A stretch of DNA of 64,000 bases, taken from the NCBI RefSeq assembly GCF_029961025.1, contig NZ_JASBVP010000011.1, forward strand, positions 124,001-188,000, in the 5' to 3' direction. Made by a program: the position numbers and the translations under genes. The notes below the pieces were generated by a model. It did not search any database. It was not told where the DNA came from and was given only the letters and a program-made list of their open reading frames with translations. Below, one piece after another: positions 16,877 to 25,107 of this stretch; positions within the stretch are counted from its first letter, which is position 1, and every line of letters starts with the position of its first letter. This stretch comes from Mycobacterium sp. GTDB taxonomy: Bacteria > Actinomycetota > Actinomycetes > Mycobacteriales > Mycobacteriaceae.

Positions 16877-17810
16877 GGTTCCGGCCCGGCTGGTGTGCGA
16901 CAACCTGAAGACCGGGGTGGACAGGTCCGACCTGTATGACCCGAAGATCAACCGCACCTACGCCGAGCTGGCCGCCCACTATGACTGCCTGATCGACCCG
17001 GCGCGGGCGTTTAAACCCAAGGACAAGCCCAGGGTGGAGCGGCAGATGCCTTATGTGCGCGACTCATGGTGGCGGGGACGCGAGTTCGCCTCGCTGGCCC
17101 AGATGCAAAGCGAGGCGGCACGATGGAGCCGGGAGGTGGCGGGGCTACGGCATTGCCGTGCGCTCGGCGGCGGCCAGCCGCTGCGGGTATTCGAGGCACT
17201 CGAAGCCGAGGCGTTAAAGCCGGTGCCGGCCAGGGCGTTCGAACTCACCACCTGGTCGATCGGCACCGTCGGGGTGGATGCGCACCTCAAGGTCGGCAAG
17301 GCGCTCTACAGCGTGCCGTGGCGGCTGATCGGGCGGCGGTTGCACGCCCGCACCGCCGGCGACATCGTGCAGGTCTTCGCCGACGACGGCCAGGTGGTCG
17401 CCACCCATGTGCGCCGCCTGTCCGGGCGGTCCACCGACTTTTCCCATTACCCGCCGGAGAAAATCGCCTTCGCGATGCGTACCCCCACCTGGTGCCGGCA
17501 CACCGCCGAGCTGGTCGGCCCCGCCTGCGAGGCGGTGATCGCCGAATTCATGCGCGACAACGCGATCCACCACCTGCGTTCGGCGCAAGGAGTGCTCGGG
17601 CTGCGCGACAAGTACGGCTGTGAGCGCCTTGAGGCCGCCTGCGCTCGCGCGCTTCAAGTCGGCGACCCGGCGTATCGGACCATCAAGGGCATCCTGGCCG
17701 CCGGCACCGAACACGCCGACCAGCCCACCAGCGGCGCCGCGACCACGGCGGGGGCGTTGCTGCACGGTCCCGAGCAGTTCAGCGCCGCCGGCTCCGACGG
17801 CATCGTCTGA
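16877..17810 (+). pseudogene. istA: IS21 transposase IstA, C-terminal part
   Basis: It continues the frame cut at 13885: VPARLVCDNLKTGVDRSDLY (second catalytic Asp), KPRVERQMPYVRDSWW with the third acidic residue nearby, then the C-terminal Mu-type domain (TTWSIGTVGVDAHLKVGKAL) ending DGIV-stop at 17810. No start codon of its own is evident, so it is an inert remnant unless the inner element excises precisely. Spacing of 68 bp to istB, which has its own AAAGGAG. Confidence 0.85.
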
Positions 17811-17935
17811 TCCTCTTTCCCCATGCGAACCATCAATCCCCACACAAGACAAACCACATCGAATCAAAGGAGACACCTATGGGTATCTGTGAGCCCGCGC
17901 TGCGCAATGCATGACGCACCCTGAAACTGTCGGGA

Positions 17936-18634
17936 ATGCTCGACACTCTCGACGCCCGGCTCGCCCAGACCCGCAACGGCGACTCGGGCCACCTGGAATT
18001 CCTGCAAGCATTATGCGAAGACGAGATCGCCCGGCGCGAATCCGCCGCCCTAACAAAGCGATTGCGCCGCGCGAAATTTGAGGCCCAGGCTACCTTCGAA
18101 GACTTCGACTTTGCCGCCAACCCGAAGCTGCCCGCCGCGATGCTGCGCGACCTGGCCGCGCTGCGCTGGCTTGACGCCGGCGAGTCGGTCATCCTCTACG
18201 GCCCGGTCGGGGTGGGCAAAACCCATGTGGCACAAGCACTTGGGCACGCTGTGGCCCGCCGCGGCGGCGACGTCCGCTTCGCCAAAACCTCCCGCATGCT
18301 CTCCGATCTGGCCGGCGGGCACGCCGACCGCAGCTGGGGCCAACGCATCCGCGAATACACCAAACCGCTCGTTTTGATCCTTGACGACTTCGCGATGCGC
18401 GAACACACCGCCATGCACGCCGACGACCTCTACGAACTCATCAGCGAGCGCGCGGTCAACGGCAAGCCACTGATCCTCACATCCAACAGAACGCCGAACG
18501 ACTGGTACGGCCTATTCCCCAACCCCGTCGTCGCTGAATCGCTACTGGACAGGCTCATCAACACCAGCCACCAAATTCTCAGGGACGGACCCAGCTACCG
18601 CCCCCGCCAGCGGCCTGGACGCAAGGCCAGCTAG
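17936..18634 (+). CDS. istB: IS21 helper ATPase IstB, start damaged
   Basis: 232 aa AAA+ ATPase of the DnaC/IstB type with Walker A GPVGVGKTHVA, Walker B LVLILDDFAM and the sensor region LILTSNRTPNDW; it selects the target for IstA. The native start is ATG 17879 behind AAAGGAG, but a TGA at 17912-17914 ends that frame after 11 codons. Translation from the internal ATG 17936 would lose about 19 residues and lacks a good Shine-Dalgarno. So the gene is intact in its core but probably poorly expressed. Confidence 0.8.
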   Translation: MLDTLDARLAQTRNGDSGHLEFLQALCEDEIARRESAALTKRLRRAKFEAQATFEDFDFAANPKLPAAMLRDLAALRWLDAGESVILYGPVGVGKTHVAQALGHAVARRGGDVRFAKTSRMLSDLAGGHADRSWGQRIREYTKPLVLILDDFAMREHTAMHADDLYELISERAVNGKPLILTSNRTPNDWYGLFPNPVVAESLLDRLINTSHQILRDGPSYRPRQRPGRKAS

Positions 18635-18679
18635 ACAACACCACAGCGAACACGGTAAGACCTACCAGGAGGCCCACAC

Positions 18680-18729
18680 CTGGGGAATTCCGTGACGGCG
18701 AGCCCTGGGGAATTACGTGACGGTCGACA
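18680..18729 (+). repeat. Right-end terminal repeats of the IS21-like element
   Basis: Two copies of CTGGGGAATTMCGTGACGG at 18680-18698 and 18705-18723, inverted relative to the left-end units; the element ends GTCGACA at 18729. Confidence 0.8.
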
Positions 18730-18735
18730 GCTGAC
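18730..18735 (+). repeat. Target-site duplication, right copy
   Basis: GCTGAC immediately after the right end, identical to 13076-13081. Confidence 0.85.
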
Positions 18736-19790
18736 CGCCGCGCTGTTCGCGCTGGCCGCCGACCGGCACCTGGGTGCCCACATCTACGACCCGGCCAACG
18801 GCGGCCCGATCCTGTGGCAGCACCTGTTTTGGTTCTTCGGGCATCCCGAGGTCTACATCGTGGCGCTGCCGTTCTTCGGTGTGGTCACCGAGATCCTGCC
18901 GGTTTTCAGCCGCAAACCGGTGTTCGGCTACACCACCCTGGTCTATGCCACCCTGGGCATTGCGGGGCTTTCGATTACGGTGTGGGCGCACCATATGTTC
19001 GCCACCGGCGCGGTGCTGTTGTCATTCTTCAGCTTCACCTCCTATCTGATCGCGGTGCCCACCGGGATCAAGTTCTTCAACTGGATCGGCACCATGTGGA
19101 AGGGCCAGCTGACCTTCGAGACACCGATGCTGTTTTCGGTCGGCTTCCTGGTCACCTTCCTGCTGGGCGGTCTGACCGGGGTGCTGCTGGCCAGCCCGCC
19201 GCTGGACTTTCACGTCACCGACAGCTATTTCGTGGTCGCGCACTTTCACTACACCCTGTTCGGCACCATCGTGTTCGCCACCTTCGCCGGGATCTATTTC
19301 TGGTTTCCGAAGATGACCGGCCGCCTGCTCGACGAGCGGCTGGGCAAACTGCACTTCTGGTTGACCCTGATCGGCTTTCACACCACGTTTTTGGTGCAGC
19401 ACTGGCTCGGGGACATGGGCATGCCGCGCCGCTACGCCGACTACCTGCCCAGCGACGGGTTTCAGCCGCTCAACGTCGTCTCCACCACCGGCGCGTTCAT
19501 CCTGGGGGTCTCGATGCTGCCGTTCGCCTGGAACGTGTTTCGCAGCTGGCGCTACGGCGAAGTCGTCACCGTCGACGACCCGTGGGGGTACGGCAACTCC
19601 CTGGAGTGGGCCACCAGCTGCCCGCCGCCGCGGCACAACTTCACCGAGCTCGGCCCGCCCGGCGTTCGAGCTGCACTACCCGCACATGGTGGCGCGGCTG
19701 CGCGCCGAGTCACACATCGGCGGACGTCGAAGCCGTGGTAACGCCGAGGCTGTGGAAACCACGAGAAAACCGGAGAACATCCACTCGTGA
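18730..19790 (+). pseudogene. ctaD: Cytochrome c oxidase subunit I, 3' part, frameshifted near the end
   Basis: It resumes CtaD at [20 protein letters not shown] and runs through [17 protein letters not shown] (CuB ligand His and cross-linked Tyr), [15 protein letters not shown] and [19 protein letters not shown]. After FTEL (about 19650) the frame shifts. The conserved ending [16 protein letters not shown] is in the +1-shifted frame and stops at 19790, while the unshifted frame stops at 19741. Together with the missing 5' end, the TGA and the IS insertion, this copy is dead by four independent lesions. Confidence 0.9.
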
Positions 19791-19875
19791 TCAAGGCCGG
19801 CGTGCCCTCCCGAGCACCCATCCCCGGATACATTGCCGGAAAGACGATCTCGAGCTGCTGGTGCCCCGTCACGCC

Positions 19876-20052
19876 TTAGCCGTGGCCACTGAAGATGATC
19901 CGCATCATCCGCAGGTTTATGCGCACGAAACGCCAGAACTGGATGATGATGTTCTGACGCATCCGCAGTTTGGCGGTGGTGGGTAAGGGCGCATCGGCAA
20001 TGCGTTCGGCGGTGCGGATGTTCTCCGGTGAATCGATACTCTCGTCAGCCAT
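19876..20052 (-). CDS. Small basic protein downstream of sqr
   Basis: 58 aa from ATG 20052 with GGAAAGG 7 nt ahead, starting 21 bp after the sqr stop on the same strand. The first half is hydrophilic (MADESIDSPENIRTAERIAD). The second half is basic and amphipathic with a short hydrophobic run (QFWRFVRINLRMMRIIF), suggesting a peripheral membrane helix. I do not recognise a family. Position and ribosome-binding site argue for an sqr-operon partner, perhaps a membrane-association factor; that role is inference. Confidence 0.6.
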   Translation of the reverse strand: MADESIDSPENIRTAERIADAPLPTTAKLRMRQNIIIQFWRFVRINLRMMRIIFSGHG

Positions 20053-20073
20053 GAGAGTGCCTTTCCGTCAGGA

Positions 20074-21531
20074 TCATTCGGGAATCAGCCACCAGAACGG
20101 CCTGGCTTTGGCTTTGTAGAGAAACAGGTAATGCAGCATCAGCTTGACCCAGTGCCCGGCCAGACCCAGCTCACCAGATGTGCCGGCGATGTCGCGGCCG
20201 GTCTGCGGGTACTTCACCGGATCGGGAACGACCGGGAACATCGTCATCGCCGCGGCCGAGCCGTTGCGCAAACCGGCACCGGCGGAGGCGACGCACGCCG
20301 CGCCCATGGTCGCCATGGAGGCGCGATGGGCAGGGGCTTCGGGGTTCTTGGTGATGCGGTCGCGGATGGTCCGGGCGACCGTCTTGGCCATGATGCCCGA
20401 CGGCATGCCGGTGCGCGGTGGGCTGGGGGTGATGACCGTCCCCTTTGCACTGGTGCGTGGCCGGGAAATCGGGTGCGGGGGCGCGAAGGCGATGCCCGGC
20501 GCGAAGATGTTGGGGTAAGCGGGTGACTCGTAGGTGCGCGGCCAGTCGTCGGCGGACCACTCCTCATACGGCTTGCCCGAGTAGTCGGCGTCGACTTTGA
20601 GAAAGCCCGACGGCGCGAACAGGCTAGCCGTGATGTCGTTGCCGTCCCTGTCGTAGGCGGCGAGGGGTACTCCGCGAAACGGCGGCAGCAACATGGCGAA
20701 GTCGAAATCCAGGATGTGTTCGGAGCCGTCGAGCTGCTCGTAGCGCAGCTTGCCTTCCATCACCTCGTGCACGGCGGCCTGCGTGATGGCTTTGACGCCG
20801 CGCTCCCGGAACAGTGACTCGGTCCACAGCCGGCTGGACTGCATGAAGCCCTTCTCGACGAACTTCATGCCGTCAACACCGAAGTCGCCCAGTTCGTATT
20901 CGTTGGTGAGATAGATGATCTCGGCCAAATCACGCACCCCGGCCGCACGCAGCGTGTGCTCGACGTTGAAGGTGTACTCGAACGCCGCGCCCTCGCAGGT
21001 GCAGGTGCCGTGCCCGATTCCAATGACGAGCCGCTGCCTCTCGCCCGCCTTCAGCTTGGCGATAACGCCTTCAAGCGCCTTGGCCGTCACGGCGGCATGC
21101 TCAGCGGTGCACACCGAGTAGGAGTGGCCGTCAGGGCCGAGGCCGGGGGTGGCCGCAAAGTTCAACTGCGGCCCGGTGGCGTTGATGAGATAGTCGTAGG
21201 TGAGGTTGGCAGTCTGGCCGCGGCGCGCCGGGTCGGTGTAGGTGAAATCCACCGACGGGGACGATTGCTCGCGCGTGCCCTCGGGGCGGATCGCGGTAGC
21301 GAACCCCTGGTGAAAGAGAATGCCCTTACGCTTGTAGATCGGCTTGAGCGGAACCAGCACCTGCGAGGGTTGCATCCGCCCGACACCGACCCAGATATTC
21401 GACGGGATCCAGTTCCACTCGGCGTTGGGGGAAACCACCACTACCTCATGGCTGCGAGGCAACCATCGCCGCAGGTGCAGCGCTGCGGTGTGTCCCGCGA
21501 TCCCGGCGCCCAGGATGACGACTCGTGCCAT
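20074..21531 (-). CDS. sqr: Sulfide:quinone oxidoreductase (FAD-dependent)
   Basis: 485 aa; start ATG 21531 with GAGGAG upstream. FAD-binding VVILGAGIAGHTAALHLR at the N-terminus. Cys141 in YSVCTAEHA and Cys177/179 in GHGTCTCEGAAFEY are candidate redox Cys. The C-terminus is hydrophobic and basic (KLMLHYLFLYKAKARPFWW), the amphipathic anchor typical of SQR. The enzyme would oxidise sulfide to persulfide/polysulfide and pass electrons to menaquinone at the cytoplasmic membrane face. A perfect CstR-type operator is 56-69 bp upstream. A 58-aa gene follows on the same strand. The substrate is assigned from family likeness and context, not tested. Confidence 0.75.
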   Translation of the reverse strand: MARVVILGAGIAGHTAALHLRRWLPRSHEVVVVSPNAEWNWIPSNIWVGVGRMQPSQVLVPLKPIYKRKGILFHQGFATAIRPEGTREQSSPSVDFTYTDPARRGQTANLTYDYLINATGPQLNFAATPGLGPDGHSYSVCTAEHAAVTAKALEGVIAKLKAGERQRLVIGIGHGTCTCEGAAFEYTFNVEHTLRAAGVRDLAEIIYLTNEYELGDFGVDGMKFVEKGFMQSSRLWTESLFRERGVKAITQAAVHEVMEGKLRYEQLDGSEHILDFDFAMLLPPFRGVPLAAYDRDGNDITASLFAPSGFLKVDADYSGKPYEEWSADDWPRTYESPAYPNIFAPGIAFAPPHPISRPRTSAKGTVITPSPPRTGMPSGIMAKTVARTIRDRITKNPEAPAHRASMATMGAACVASAGAGLRNGSAAAMTMFPVVPDPVKYPQTGRDIAGTSGELGLAGHWVKLMLHYLFLYKAKARPFWWLIPE

Positions 21532-21586
21532 TGGTGCTCCTCGTTGAGACCAGGCCACAGGGTGATGTGGCTCACTCGTAGTTTAT

Positions 21587-21600
21587 TACCCCTAGGGGTA
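21587..21600. promoter_or_regulatory. CstR/CsoR-type operator upstream of sqr
   Basis: Perfect palindrome TACCCCTAGGGGTA, flanked by AT-rich sequence (TTTAT on the left, TATA on the right). Identical to the site before the CsoR-family regulator at 22767-22780. Confidence 0.8.
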
Positions 21601-21766
21601 TATACACCAGTAAAAATTTGGGCGCATTCGGCGGACAATCGTCGGCCGGCTCCTAAGCACGCCTCCCGGATGGCGGTCGTGGGCCAAGCCGAGCAGCGCC
21701 AGCCCGGTAGGGGATGCGCCGGCAGCGCGCACCCGAGCACATTTATTACGAATGTTGGTGTGCTGC

Positions 21767-22141
21767 TTAGGCTTTAGTGGCAGCTTTACGTTCAGCGATC
21801 TGCGTGCGAACCGCTTCCATGTCGAGGGCCTTGACCTGTCCGATCAGATCGTCGAGCATCGCCGGAGGCATCGCCCCGGGCTGGCTGTAGACCAGAATGC
21901 CCTCGCGAAACGCCATAATGGTGGGAATGGATCGGATGCCGGCCGCTGCCGCCAACTCCCGCTCATCTTCGGTGTTGACTTTGGCGTGCACGATGTCTGG
22001 GTAATTCTGGGCGGACTGTTCGAAGACCGGACCGAAAGCCCGGCACGGGCCGCACCAAGGTGCCCAGAAGTCGACGAGCACGATCGGGTTCTCCAGGATC
22101 GTCGATTCGAAATCGGCGAAGGTGAGGTTTTTGATGGTCAT
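21767..22141 (-). CDS. Thioredoxin
   Basis: 124 aa with a single thioredoxin fold. Active site WCGPC at residues 29-33 (VDFWAPWCGPC); the cis-Pro loop is in GIRSIPTIMAF. Start ATG 22141 is preceded by AAAGGAT; the longer open frame upstream is low-complexity leader. It lies on the same strand as the AhpD-like gene, 147 bp downstream of it, and just upstream (in transcription) of the sqr promoter. Probable role: reduction of protein disulfides or persulfides made during sulfide oxidation or peroxide stress. Confidence 0.9.
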   Translation of the reverse strand: MTIKNLTFADFESTILENPIVLVDFWAPWCGPCRAFGPVFEQSAQNYPDIVHAKVNTEDERELAAAAGIRSIPTIMAFREGILVYSQPGAMPPAMLDDLIGQVKALDMEAVRTQIAERKAATKA

Positions 22142-22159
22142 TGCGGATATCCTTTCTTT

Positions 22160-22215
22160 GCCCGTGTTTCTTTTCCCGTGTGTGTTTTCCCGTGTGCGCT
22201 TTTTCGTGGACGGAG
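22160..22215 (-). repeat. Short repeats in the thioredoxin leader
   Basis: On the transcribed strand, three near-copies of CACACGGGAAAA occur in tandem just before the thioredoxin ribosome-binding site. Function unknown; they could be slippage-generated or part of a regulatory leader. Confidence 0.45.
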
Positions 22216-22288
22216 GACGAGAACCCCGAGACGGACACGTTTTCGGGCGGCCATCCGGATGGCCGACTCCCCTCAACGGCGTATGAGC

Positions 22289-22657
22289 TCATGCCGGCGG
22301 GCCAGCCATGGCATCGGCGAACTCACAAACCGCGGCGTAAGCCCGAGCGCCGTAGATGGTGGCCGGCCCACCATGCATTTGGAAGGTGACGCCGATGGCC
22401 TCGGCGGCTTCCTGCTTGGTCGCCCCCGCACGCACCGCCGCCCGGGCGTGGGAGGCAATGCAGCCGTCGCACCCGGCCACGATGCCGATGGCCAGCGCGA
22501 TGAGCTCTTTGATCTTCGTGTCTAACGCGCCGGGGGCCTGTGCGGCGTTTTGCATCTCCAGATACCCCCGGTAGACCTCGGGGATCATTTCCCGCAGCGC
22601 GCGGTGCTGCGGGGCTAGCTCGTTGAGCACCTCGTGGTAGGGGGTGTGTTGGCTCAT
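22289..22657 (-). CDS. AhpD-like carboxymuconolactone decarboxylase family protein
   Basis: 122 aa from ATG 22657. It has the AhpD-type redox motif CDGCIASHA (Cys63, Cys66, His70), the family's proton-relay and disulfide centre. The rest is helical (ALDTKIKELIALAIGIVAG). Such proteins act as thiol-dependent peroxidase partners. The open frame starts earlier (ATG 22675), but that ATG lies at the edge of the operator, so 22657 is preferred. Transcribed away from the CsoR-family regulator; thioredoxin follows downstream. Confidence 0.85.
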   Translation of the reverse strand: MSQHTPYHEVLNELAPQHRALREMIPEVYRGYLEMQNAAQAPGALDTKIKELIALAIGIVAGCDGCIASHARAAVRAGATKQEAAEAIGVTFQMHGGPATIYGARAYAAVCEFADAMAGPPA

Positions 22658-22659
22658 AA

Positions 22660-23079
<420 letters not shown>

Positions 23080-23138
23080 ATCGCGGGTGCGCAGACGACA
23101 ATCGGCAGAGCAGTTCAACAACTCAGGGAGGAGTAGCA

Positions 23139-23558
23139 ATGACGCTGGGCCTTAGCACCAAGCTTTACACCTCGTTCGGTGAGGCGGTCGATCGCGTCAC
23201 CCGAGCACTGGCCGACCAGGGCTTCGGTGTGCTGACCAAGATCGACGTCAAAGCCACGCTGAAAGAAAAGCTCGGCCAGGACATGGAGGATTACCTGATC
23301 CTTGGTGCCTGCAACCCCTCCCTGGCGCATCGTGCGCTGGATGTGGATCGCGAGATCGGCCAGCTGCTACCGTGCAACGTGGTGGTGCGAACCGACCCCG
23401 CCGGCCAAAGCGATGCGATCATCGTGGAGGCGATGGACCCGCAAATCATGGTCCAGGTGGCAGGCCAGCCGGAGGGGTTGCAGGAAATCGCCGACCAGGC
23501 CGCATCCAAACTGCAGGCGGCGATCAGCGCAGTCGGCCAGCCCGCCCAGACACCATAA
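23139..23558 (+). CDS. DUF302 domain protein
   Basis: 139 aa with ATG 23139 after GGGAGGAG. Single DUF302 domain: TSFGEAVDRVTRALADQGF at the start, then LGACNPSLAHRALDVDREIG and LLPCNVVVRTD. The Cys of GACNP and LLPCNV are the notable conserved residues. The function of DUF302 is unknown; it is commonly found beside sulfur-oxidation or stress genes. It lies 59 bp after the CstR-like gene and probably shares its autoregulated transcript. Confidence 0.85.
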   Translation: MTLGLSTKLYTSFGEAVDRVTRALADQGFGVLTKIDVKATLKEKLGQDMEDYLILGACNPSLAHRALDVDREIGQLLPCNVVVRTDPAGQSDAIIVEAMDPQIMVQVAGQPEGLQEIADQAASKLQAAISAVGQPAQTP

Positions 23559-23607
23559 CCGTCTATCTGTCATAACCCCCTATACGTAGCGAGCGGGCCG
23601 CCGTCGC

Positions 23608-24513
23608 TCAGCTGCGGCCCACCGCGTCGCGAGGACGCACGACAAGCACCGGAACTTCAACGGAATGCGCCACCGCGGAACTCACCGATCCCAGGAGCAT
23701 GCCGGGGAATCCTCCACGGCCGTGGCTGCCGAGCACCACGAGTTGAGCGTGGCGGGATTCCTCGATGAGCCAGTGGGCCGGTTTGTCACACACCAGCCGC
23801 CGGCGCACGGTCACGTCGGGATACTGTTCTTGCCATCCGGCCAGGCGTTCGGCCAAGACCTCGTTGCCTTGGGCTTCGTACTCCCGCCAATCCATCCCGA
23901 GGATCGGGAAGACCCCGACATCGCTCCAGGCGTGTAACGCGACAAGGTGCACACCGCGGCGCGACGCCTCGTCGAAAGCCAAGGCGGTGGCCGCTTCCGA
24001 GGCGGGCGACCCGTCGATGCCCAACACCACCGGTGCGTGCTCGTCCGCCGCAAGGTCGCCATGGATGACGGCGATCGGGCCGTAGCCGTGGTGCAGCATG
24101 CCGTCACTGACCGAGCCCAAGAGAAAACGGCTCAGCGCGCTCAATCCGTGACTCCCGATGACGGTCATCCCGGCCTGCCGGGAGGCGTCGATAAGTGTCG
24201 GCACCACGGCCGCATGAGCCACCTCGATGCTCAGCTCGGGCGCATCGGATGCCCCCGCGCCGGCCGACACGGTCCGGCGAGCCTGTTCGATGACGTCGTG
24301 GGCGTTTTTCTCCCATGCCTGGGCGATCTGCGCTTGCCTGGATGGCGTGGCCCAGTCCGGGGGCGGGGCAACGACGTGGAGCAGCGTGAGCGGCTCACCG
24401 CGCATCAGCGCTTCCCGAGTCGCCCATCGGATGGCGGCGACCGACCCCGCCGAACCGTCGACACCCACCAATATCCCGTACTTCGTTGCCGCCGTGATCT
24501 TCGCCTCCCTCAC
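23608..24513 (-). CDS. Tandem universal stress protein (Rv2005c/Rv2623 type)
   Basis: 301 aa, two Usp domains (about 10-150 and 160-295). Each has the ATP-binding G-x2-G-x9-G(S/T) ending: VIGSHGLSALSRFLLGSVS and VVLGSHGRGGFPGMLLGSVS; domain 2 opens [12 protein letters not shown]. Two-domain Usps of this kind bind ATP and slow growth in M. tuberculosis dormancy. The start is taken as GTG 24513. A DosR-type box lies about 85 bp upstream in the region shared with DUF1918. Confidence 0.9.
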   Translation of the reverse strand: MREAKITAATKYGILVGVDGSAGSVAAIRWATREALMRGEPLTLLHVVAPPPDWATPSRQAQIAQAWEKNAHDVIEQARRTVSAGAGASDAPELSIEVAHAAVVPTLIDASRQAGMTVIGSHGLSALSRFLLGSVSDGMLHHGYGPIAVIHGDLAADEHAPVVLGIDGSPASEAATALAFDEASRRGVHLVALHAWSDVGVFPILGMDWREYEAQGNEVLAERLAGWQEQYPDVTVRRRLVCDKPAHWLIEESRHAQLVVLGSHGRGGFPGMLLGSVSSAVAHSVEVPVLVVRPRDAVGRS

Positions 24514-24595
24514 GCGCTACCCATGACGTCAGTCACGCTCGCAGCGTACTGGCGCCGGCCAGGTGCGCGGCCGAGGCGGAAGGCCCGCCTTCATC

Positions 24596-24610
24596 AGGAC
24601 TAAAGGCCCC
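24596..24610. promoter_or_regulatory. DosR box between the stress protein and DUF1918
   Basis: AGGACTAAAGGCCCC, 11 of 14 core positions of the DosR motif. Divergent position suggests control of one or both neighbours; an Rv0569-type gene is DosR-induced in M. tuberculosis. Confidence 0.65.
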
Positions 24611-24737
24611 GAAACGACACACCGGAACCGGGGCGCCGGATGGACCTTTGGCCCATCGGGCTGGTGCCGTACTGCCCTACCACGAATACCCGCGGTGTCC
24701 GCATCATGAATAGCCGACCGAGACGAAGGGGTAGGCG

Positions 24738-25016
24738 ATGAAAGCCAACGTGGGCGATTGGTTGGTGGTCAAGGGCAGGACCAACGAACAGCCGGAGCAC
24801 CGCGGGATGATCACCGAGGTGCATGGCGCTGACGGTTCTCCGCCCTACATGGTGCGCTGGCTCGACACCGGGCACGAGGCGCTGGTGTTTCCCGGCCCCG
24901 ACGCGGTCATTGTCACCCAGGCGGACCAGCAGGCGGCCGACGAGCGGGCGCGGGCCCGATTCGCGTCGACACAGGCAACAATCATGGACGAGGTGCCCGC
25001 CCACGACGCTGAATAA
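24738..25016 (+). CDS. DUF1918 protein (Rv0569 type)
   Basis: 92 aa: MKANVGDWLVVKGRTNEQP, then HRGMITEVHGADGSPPYMVR and FPGPDAVIV. This is the DUF1918 small beta-barrel, close in wording to DosR-regulated Rv0569. GAAGGGG lies 5-11 nt before the ATG. Molecular role unknown; the SH3-like fold suggests nucleic-acid or protein binding. The divergent Usp shares its promoter region with a DosR box. Confidence 0.85.
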   Translation: MKANVGDWLVVKGRTNEQPEHRGMITEVHGADGSPPYMVRWLDTGHEALVFPGPDAVIVTQADQQAADERARARFASTQATIMDEVPAHDAE

Positions 25017-25107
25017 CTTACCGACGCTCAATAGCGTCATATCGTCGGTATCGTCCGGGCAGGCACCCGTGTTCGTTCGCGAGGGCATCGGTGCCCCTTA
25101 GGCCAGC

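Larger units (their letters stand above)
13082..18729 (+). mobile_element. IS21-family insertion sequence (carrying a nested element) inserted in ctaD
   Basis: 5,648 bp bounded by TG...CA inverted ends, TGTCAGCGGTCACGTAATTC on the left and the complement of TGTCGACCGTCACGTAATTC on the right, with a 6-bp GCTGAC target duplication. It encodes istA (two broken pieces) and istB in the usual order. Without the inner 3-kb element it would be about 2.65 kb, normal for IS21. Internal stops in istA and istB suggest it can no longer transpose by itself. Confidence 0.9.
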
